Below are positions 58,661 to 64,000 of a stretch of 64,000 nt of DNA, piece by piece. Under the pieces are notes generated by a model, which saw only the letters and a list, made by a program, of their open reading frames with translations, made no database searches and was not told the origin of the DNA. Origin of the DNA: Mesostigma viride (lineage: Eukaryota > Streptophyta > Mesostigmatophyceae > Mesostigmatales > Mesostigmataceae); NCBI GenBank assembly GCA_009746045.1, contig RPFO01000945.1, positions 5,001-69,000 of the forward strand, in the 5' to 3' direction. A program made the translations under genes and the position numbers. Each line of letters starts with the position of its first letter. Positions within the stretch are counted from its first letter, which is position 1.

Positions 58661-60515
58661 ATATTAATTAATTAATTAATTAGACTCGTGCTCCCGTTGG
58701 GGAGTCACGGAGCATTAACCCCGATGGATGGATGGATGGATGGGTGCAAACAGTCCTACCGGTCTAATCTATCTACATTGGCCGCGTACTACATCTATCT
58801 AACAGCATTCTAACTACAACATCTATCTAGGCAGCCGCACGCTGCCCTAGGGGAGCTATCTGGCGTGCCTCCCACGGGATCGCACACGCGGGCGCTTCCC
58901 CACTGGGGGGGGCTCGTTGTCCTCTATGACCTGGGCCCACTGGGCCTTGTTCATCATCTTCTTCCAAATTACGGAGAGGCCTAGGCCCCCCATGTCCTCT
59001 ACTAGCTGTTCTTTGAAGGTGCGGGCCTTGCGGCGTCTAACATCACTGGGCCCCGCCCACGTCAGGAGGTGCCGGCCAGGCTGGGCTGGTCGCAGTCCTG
59101 CGGGCCGGGGGGCCACGTGAGGTGTCTACCTGGTTGGTGCGCGAGCTAGGTGCCCTACTAGCTGCAGGCGTCGTTGCTTAATGGTGCTGGTGATATAGGG
59201 CATGCCCTGGTACAGGTCCTCATTGCGGACATGAGCAGCATATCCTACTCTGAAAATGGAACGCAGCATGCTGGTGACCGCGCCGTCCAGCTTGCGGGCC
59301 AGGTCGGCGGTGAGGGTCCACGTAGACCTCGGCGCCATACGTGAGAACAGGAAGGACGAGGACCTTGAACAGGTCCTGTTTCTCGATCTTGCCCAGGGGC
59401 TTGCGCCACAGGGCCCGGTACGTACTGGCGTAAAGCGTGCCAGGCGAGGGAGATGCGATGGTCCACATCAACCTCGCAGCTGGGGAGCAGGCTGCCCAGC
59501 AGCTTAACGCGGTCCCGATACAGGACTCGAGAGCCGTCTAGGAGATCTATAGAGGCCCGGCGGCGGTGAGTTGGTGAGCCCAACCGCCAGGGCCTCTGTC
59601 TTCTTGCTGACCTCAAGCCCCACTGCACGGGCCTCGAGAGCCAGACAATCAAGCCATGTCTGCACGTGCTCAGTGTCCTCGAAGAGGGTGGTGTCGTCTG
59701 CGTAGATGATGTCTGCCAGCCGAATCTCCGTGTCCGCACCGCCATGCCAGAATTTGTTAGCAACCTGCACTCCTGGTTCCCTGCCCACGATGCGGGCAAA
59801 TCGCTTGCGCGCCTGAATCATTACGTATTCGACAACAATAATGAACAGGTAGGGCGACAGCACGCAGCCCTGCCACACACCCTTAGTGTAAAGGGCATGG
59901 GGGCGTGGTCCCGTAAGAAGTGCGCACCGAAGTGGTACCCGGGTGGACCCTTCATACAGGTTGTGGATGACAGCAATCAGGGGGCGGGGGATCCGGAACA
60001 ACTCGAGGATGACCCAAAGCGTGCAGGCCAGAAAACCGAATCGAAGGCTGTGATGAAGTCCACCAGCACAAGGTGCAAAGGGGACTCACCAGGCTGAAGG
60101 CGTTCCAGTTCCTCCACCAGTCGGCGAGTAGCGAAGAGCGCCTGTACTGTGAACATTGCGACCTGAACGGAAGCCGTGCTGAGTCTCGCTGAGGTGACCG
60201 TCGGCAGGGCCGTGCGCAAGCGGTGCAGGATGAGCCGCATAAGAAGCTTGAGGGGGGCACTTTGAATGCACACCCCGGGCGCTGTAGTTGCCGGGGTCGG
60301 CAGGCGACCCCTTGTTCTTGTACAGCATCGTGCGAAAACTGTGTTGCCAGGCCGCAGGAGGTGGTTGCGACGACAGCAGAAGGCGGGCAGCCAGGCGATA
60401 CGTGGCGGCGACACCACGGAGGATCAAGTTGAAATATCCCCCGGCGGCGGAATGGCGTGTAACTGCTGTCGGCGGCCCCCGGCGGCGATCGAATACGGCC
60501 AAGGGGCATATGGCC
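58661..60515 (-). mobile_element. LINE-A, longer copy 2
   Basis: Reads from about 60515 to the (TTAA)n tail at 58664-58683. Reverse transcriptase landmarks occur in three frames: YKNKGSPADPGNYSA, LHLVLVDFITAFDSVF, GVWQGCVLSPYLFI and IIYADDTTLF (catalytic Asp pair). Then come the same post-RT segments as in copy 1 and a C-terminus reading EQLVEDMGGLGLSVIWKKMM ... NEPPPVGKRPRV. Several frameshifts make it a pseudogene. No endonuclease domain is present, so it is 5'-truncated. RTE/CR1-like by its post-RT pattern. Confidence 0.85.
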
Positions 60516-60524
60516 TATAATACA

Positions 60525-60585
60525 TTCTAAGCTACTTCCTGCAAGGGTGGGAATGTAAACAACACTTGCTCTAGGTGCACTAGCT
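60525..60585 (-). repeat. 61-bp repeat also present at 54178-54236
   Basis: The inverse of AAGTGTTGTTTACATTCCCA...AGCTTAGAATGTATT occurs here. The plus-strand copy is at 54190-54236, next to TTAA copy 2. Both copies sit immediately 5' of a truncated LINE (LINE-A here, LINE-B there once the TTAA elements are removed). Confidence 0.8.
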
Positions 60586-60625
60586 CGTCGTCTGTCCCAT
60601 CTCAGTCCTCACAGGAGGACTGAGT

Positions 60626-61714
60626 TGACAATTTTCAACCGCGTGTAGCGACTAGGTGGGGGGTCCATCCCAAATGTTTTGATGTGGATCGGGGGTGTAC
60701 TAGATGTCATTTTGTTGGCAAAAATACTGCATATGTGAAAACTTGACCCGAACACCTGAAAATTACACGGACGTTGGGCACCCCTCGCGAATTTGCATTT
60801 TTCGGGATAAGAACGAGTGGGAAAAATTCAATCAAATCCTGGTGCATGAAGAAAAAATATAGGCATGTAAACAACATAGTTCTTGAAACGTGGCAAAAAA
60901 CTGGGCTCAATTTGGCCACTGCAACTGGGCCTGAAACAATTAAAAAACTCTCAGTCCTCAGGAGAGGAATGGGGCTTTTGCTAACTTTGCTAGCATGTAA
61001 GTGCGGTCATACTACACAATACCGTGGCCACCAACCATCCCAATCAACTCATTTCCCTTCAAGCATTACAGGACAACACACTTGCATCATCATACTTTAG
61101 GTATATCATACCTTATCATGTAGTGAGAGCCTATGCATGCATGTAGGGAATGGGCTTGGATACCTACCAACAAAGGGTTATGTTATAAGTGTCAACCACC
61201 AATAAAATGGGTAGGTTAAGCATATTTCCATTGTTTCTAACAATAATAGATATGGCTATAACTGTTTTGCCTTGCCATGATGTGGCCAACATAGTTGCTG
61301 GCACATGATGGCAATGGTTTGTCACCAAGACTTTTCACTCACCCGTAAAAGCTTGAATGCACCCTTGACGCAGCCCGTGGCCACACAATCATGCAGTATG
61401 AACGTAGCAAGAGAATAACTAACATCTACGAAGGTGTTCAAACCTGCACAGCTCCTAAAACCCTGCACAACAACACTGGGTTAAGGCAAATGCCTGCTAA
61501 CATCATCTGAAAAGGGGGGGTTAGAGAGGGGCAGGCAACGGTCAAGAAACAGCATCAAGACTTGAACCTGATGTCCAACGCCTCGCAAGCTTAAACTCAT
61601 GTACGAAAATCAAGGAACGAAGAGGCAACGATTATCCGGCTTTACCTGGCACGGCTGGCGTTACCTTGGCCCAGGCGGTGCCCGCAAAAGTGGCACTTTG
61701 CGGCACATAGACCA
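60626..61714. other. unassigned repeat-like sequence
   Basis: Short frames only (60774-61100 plus, 108 codons, no motif). It probably belongs to the composite element 60573-63625. Confidence 0.35.
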
Positions 61715-61860
61715 TTAAATTAAATTAAATTAAATTATAACATGCCTCCGTGGGGAGGTCATGTAGCACATATTTCATGATGGATGGGGTGGAGGAAGCC
61801 GCGTGATCGAACTATCCTAACTCTATCTAGAAAAGCCTAACTACACTACTCATCAAAAAC
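61715..61860 (-). mobile_element. LINE-B 3' end, copy 4
   Basis: (ATTAA)n tail 61715-61738, then the inverted LINE-B 3' UTR (GGAGGTCATGTAGCACATAT, GAAGCCGCGTGATCGAAC) and the beginning of the coding end (CTCATCAAAA). Closely matches copy 2. Confidence 0.7.
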
Positions 61861-62202
61861 ACATAGACCATGACGTGACAGAATGGTCGAAATCATCAAA
61901 TCTATACTGTCACTCAATTTGTTCTAATACAATGCATGTTAAAATGTAGAAAGAAACCTATCAGCCATTGAAATTGCGCCGGAAAGCAAGCGCAGTCATC
62001 AATTCCGTCGACCTGCCTTATCGCAGTTTTTTCCAGCAAGAACAGTGCCGACACAGGGTAAATCGCATCCCCGCGAGCTAAAAATTGATTTTTATCATCT
62101 TTAGGGCATGTTAAATCTATTTCCTGAGTTTGGACAGCTAACTCGTCCGCAAACGTAAACTGCATGCATGGGCGCGAGCCGCCATGGCTAGGTCGTGCAT
62201 TT

Positions 62203-63367
62203 CCGGAACTCGCGTTTCCGGGTTTACAAATGGGTATTTTTATTAACCAATAGGAATATCATTAGGTGAAGAGGTACCACGTATCGACCATCTGGTTACC
62301 CTCTGAGGGTAGTGTGATAGGTGAAAGGTTTAGAAAGGAGCATTGTGTGACCAGGGGAGCCAAGTGACGCGCGTAAGGTCACCGTGAGGAATGCAAGTAA
62401 ACACCCTGTTGCGTCCCAGGAGAGCATGGAAGAGCTCCAAGGGGCTGGGCTTGTCATTGTTGGGCCCGGGGTCCCACACCTTGTATTGTTCTTGCGCCAA
62501 GAGCCAAGCGCGACGCATTGCTGAGTTCCAGAGAAAGATAAACCGCCTCACCACGGCGGCTTTGGTGTATTCGTGCCGCACTTTGAAAACCGTCTCGTTC
62601 CGGATAGTCCAGATCGCGTATAGCATATTAGTTCGGAGCCATACCCAGGCTAGTTGACTGTCGGATAGCTCCTCCCCGGGGGTCCCCGCCATACCGAATA
62701 TGATACAACGCACAGATAGCGTTAGTGTGGAATGTGGTAGCGCGGTCCATGCGGACCATACGTTAAACAACCATTGCCACACCCCGCTCACTTGGCAGTA
62801 GAGAAAGCGGTGCTCAATTGTTTTTGAAGGGAAGGTGCACAGGCATGTCGCATCGTGGTGAAACCGGCTGCTGAGGGTCGCGTTTACCCCGATGGCTCTG
62901 TGCAGTAAAAGATGTTGAATGTCGGTCGCTCTGCGGTCCACCAAAGGGTGATCGACCGCCACGGTGATAAGTACTTGTTTAATCCAACTATATCCAGGCC
63001 ATTGAAAGCCCCATCGTGGGCGGCCAGGGTGGAGCTTATGGTTCTCGTGCAATAAAATGTCATAACCCCATTCTGCCGTGTACTCGTAAAGACATTTGCT
63101 GATCCTAGACATCCCCTTGGTCAGGGTCCAGCCAAATTCCACGGGGTCCAATGGTAAAGTATCCAATCTCGTATTGCCTACGTGTAACCAAGTGATGGCC
63201 TCCGCCGGGGTCGTGTGGTCCGGCTGGAACATGCAGGACCTTGATACTAACCACGGGACCATCCGGATACGGTGACATTGGTGGGCTGGAAGACAGACAC
63301 ATAATGTCGCCAACTGATTGAGGCAACCATTGTGGCCTGGAAGGGTGTCGGCCGGAACTCGCGTTTC
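62203..63367 (-). mobile_element. LINE-C, 5'-truncated insertion with 16-bp TSD
   Basis: CCGGAACTCGCGTTTC is present as a direct repeat at 62203-62218 and 63352-63367. The 1,133 bp between them carry one minus-strand frame (to 62330) that is the C-terminal part of a LINE ORF2: VPWLVSRSCMFQPD, WPGYSWIKQVLITV, then a zf-RVT zinc motif CLCTFPSKTIEHRFLYC followed by VWQWLFNVW, and LRTNMLYAIWTIRNETVFKV. The RT domain is absent. The frame is intact over about 340 codons, which suggests a recent insertion. No poly(A) was seen; the 3' end is AT-rich. Confidence 0.85.
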
Positions 63368-63780
63368 ACGTGGAAAAGTACCCTTACCACCTGTACTTTG
63401 ACCGTACATTTAGCCGCTCATACCAAATCCAAAAAAATCCCAAAAATATGTCCAAGAAAGATCTTTTCACGTGGTATTTGAATAAATTTTTAGAGAATTG
63501 TTTTGACAAACAGTCTGACCGGGGCGAATTTTCTACGAAACCCAAAAACTCGGTCCTTTAGAGAGGACTGAGTTCAACTCAGTCCTCCCTAGAGGACCAG
63601 GGACAGACGACGAGCTAGGGCACCTGCACCACCCAGAGTCTCGGGAAACACCCAGCTCGGGAAACACCCAGAGTCTCGGGAAACATCCTTCTCGATCAGC
63701 AGAGAGTGACTCCCTGCATGGGCACTGCATAATGAAATAAAGCTAGGCATCATCTGGAGTGTGGCTCATCATAGGCACAC

Positions 63781-64000
63781 ATTAATAAATTAATTAATTA
63801 AACTCGTGCTCCCGTTATCACCAATTGGTTTCTTGGGGAGTCACGGAGCACCGAAGTGCTTTTAACCCCTAAATGGTCTGAGATCCTGCCGATAAATCGG
63901 CTGGATCTTCACAATTTTGCAAACCAGATGCCATCCAACCTACCCATATCCAATGGCTGTCCTTGGGGGCCAAGCATGTCCATGAGTTGCCCTTCGGGTT
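63781..64000 (-). mobile_element. LINE-A-like 3' end, copy 3 (runs off window)
   Basis: TTAATTAATTAATTAA tail, then the inverted LINE-A 3' UTR ending (CTCGTGCTCCCGTT, GGGGAGTCACGGAGCA), with about 18 extra bases compared with copies 1 and 2. Further in, the sequence diverges, so this is a different subfamily. The remainder lies outside the window. Confidence 0.6.

Larger units (their letters stand above)
60573..63625. mobile_element. possible element with inverted ends, composite
   Basis: The ends share, in inverted orientation, CTAGCTCGTCGTCTGTCCC (60580-60598 and 63600-63618) and, further in, GAGGACTGAGTTGA. Each side is also internally palindromic (CAGTCCTC...GAGGACTG). No clear TSD was found. 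It contains a LINE-B remnant and LINE-C. It could instead be two inverted copies of one repeat. Confidence 0.4.

Overview
The window looks like nuclear DNA of a eukaryotic microalga. It holds spliced genes with GT-AG (and one GC-AG) introns, Copia, non-LTR and DNA transposons, and very large simple-sequence arrays. AATAAA-type signals occur after one gene and in the Copia leader. A green alga is my best guess from the high-GC coding sequence and the algal-style receptor/phosphodiesterase gene, but the lineage cannot be fixed from the sequence alone.

Layout. Positions 1-3,527: mostly unassigned, with one tentative minus-strand spliced gene (930-1,866). Positions 3,528-22,190: an onion of nested mobile elements, each layer read from its own terminal inverted repeats (TIRs) and target-site duplications (TSDs). 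A Mutator-like element (9-bp TSD TTAATCCTA, about 120-bp TIRs) has a hAT-like element (8-bp TSD GTCAAAAG, TIR CAGTGTTTTTTTTA) in its right TIR. The hAT-like element holds a decayed Copia retrotransposon. The Copia gag is split by an 8.35-kb element with TTAA target sites, which itself carries a 297-bp-arm palindrome and two unidentified minus-strand genes. Positions 22,499-33,701: a complete nine-exon alpha/beta-hydrolase gene (385 aa) whose introns contain kilobase-scale microsatellites. Positions 34,946-46,816: a convergent eleven-exon minus-strand gene (1,216 aa) for a membrane receptor-like cyclic-nucleotide phosphodiesterase: TM, extracellular Cache-like sensor, TM, coiled linker, long disordered linker, PDEase catalytic domain. 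Both exon models close in frame with all catalytic residues present. Positions 46,817-50,890: largely unassigned. Positions 50,891-64,000: a second dense repeat nest with three non-autonomous TTAA-site elements, at least three non-LTR retrotransposon families in several truncated copies, and a 1.1-kb LINE fragment with a 16-bp TSD.

The two solid host genes are unrelated in function: a plastid- or membrane-associated hydrolase of unknown substrate, and a cAMP/cGMP-degrading sensor. Their exons are short islands in introns enlarged by repeats. Everything else is mobile or simple-sequence DNA.
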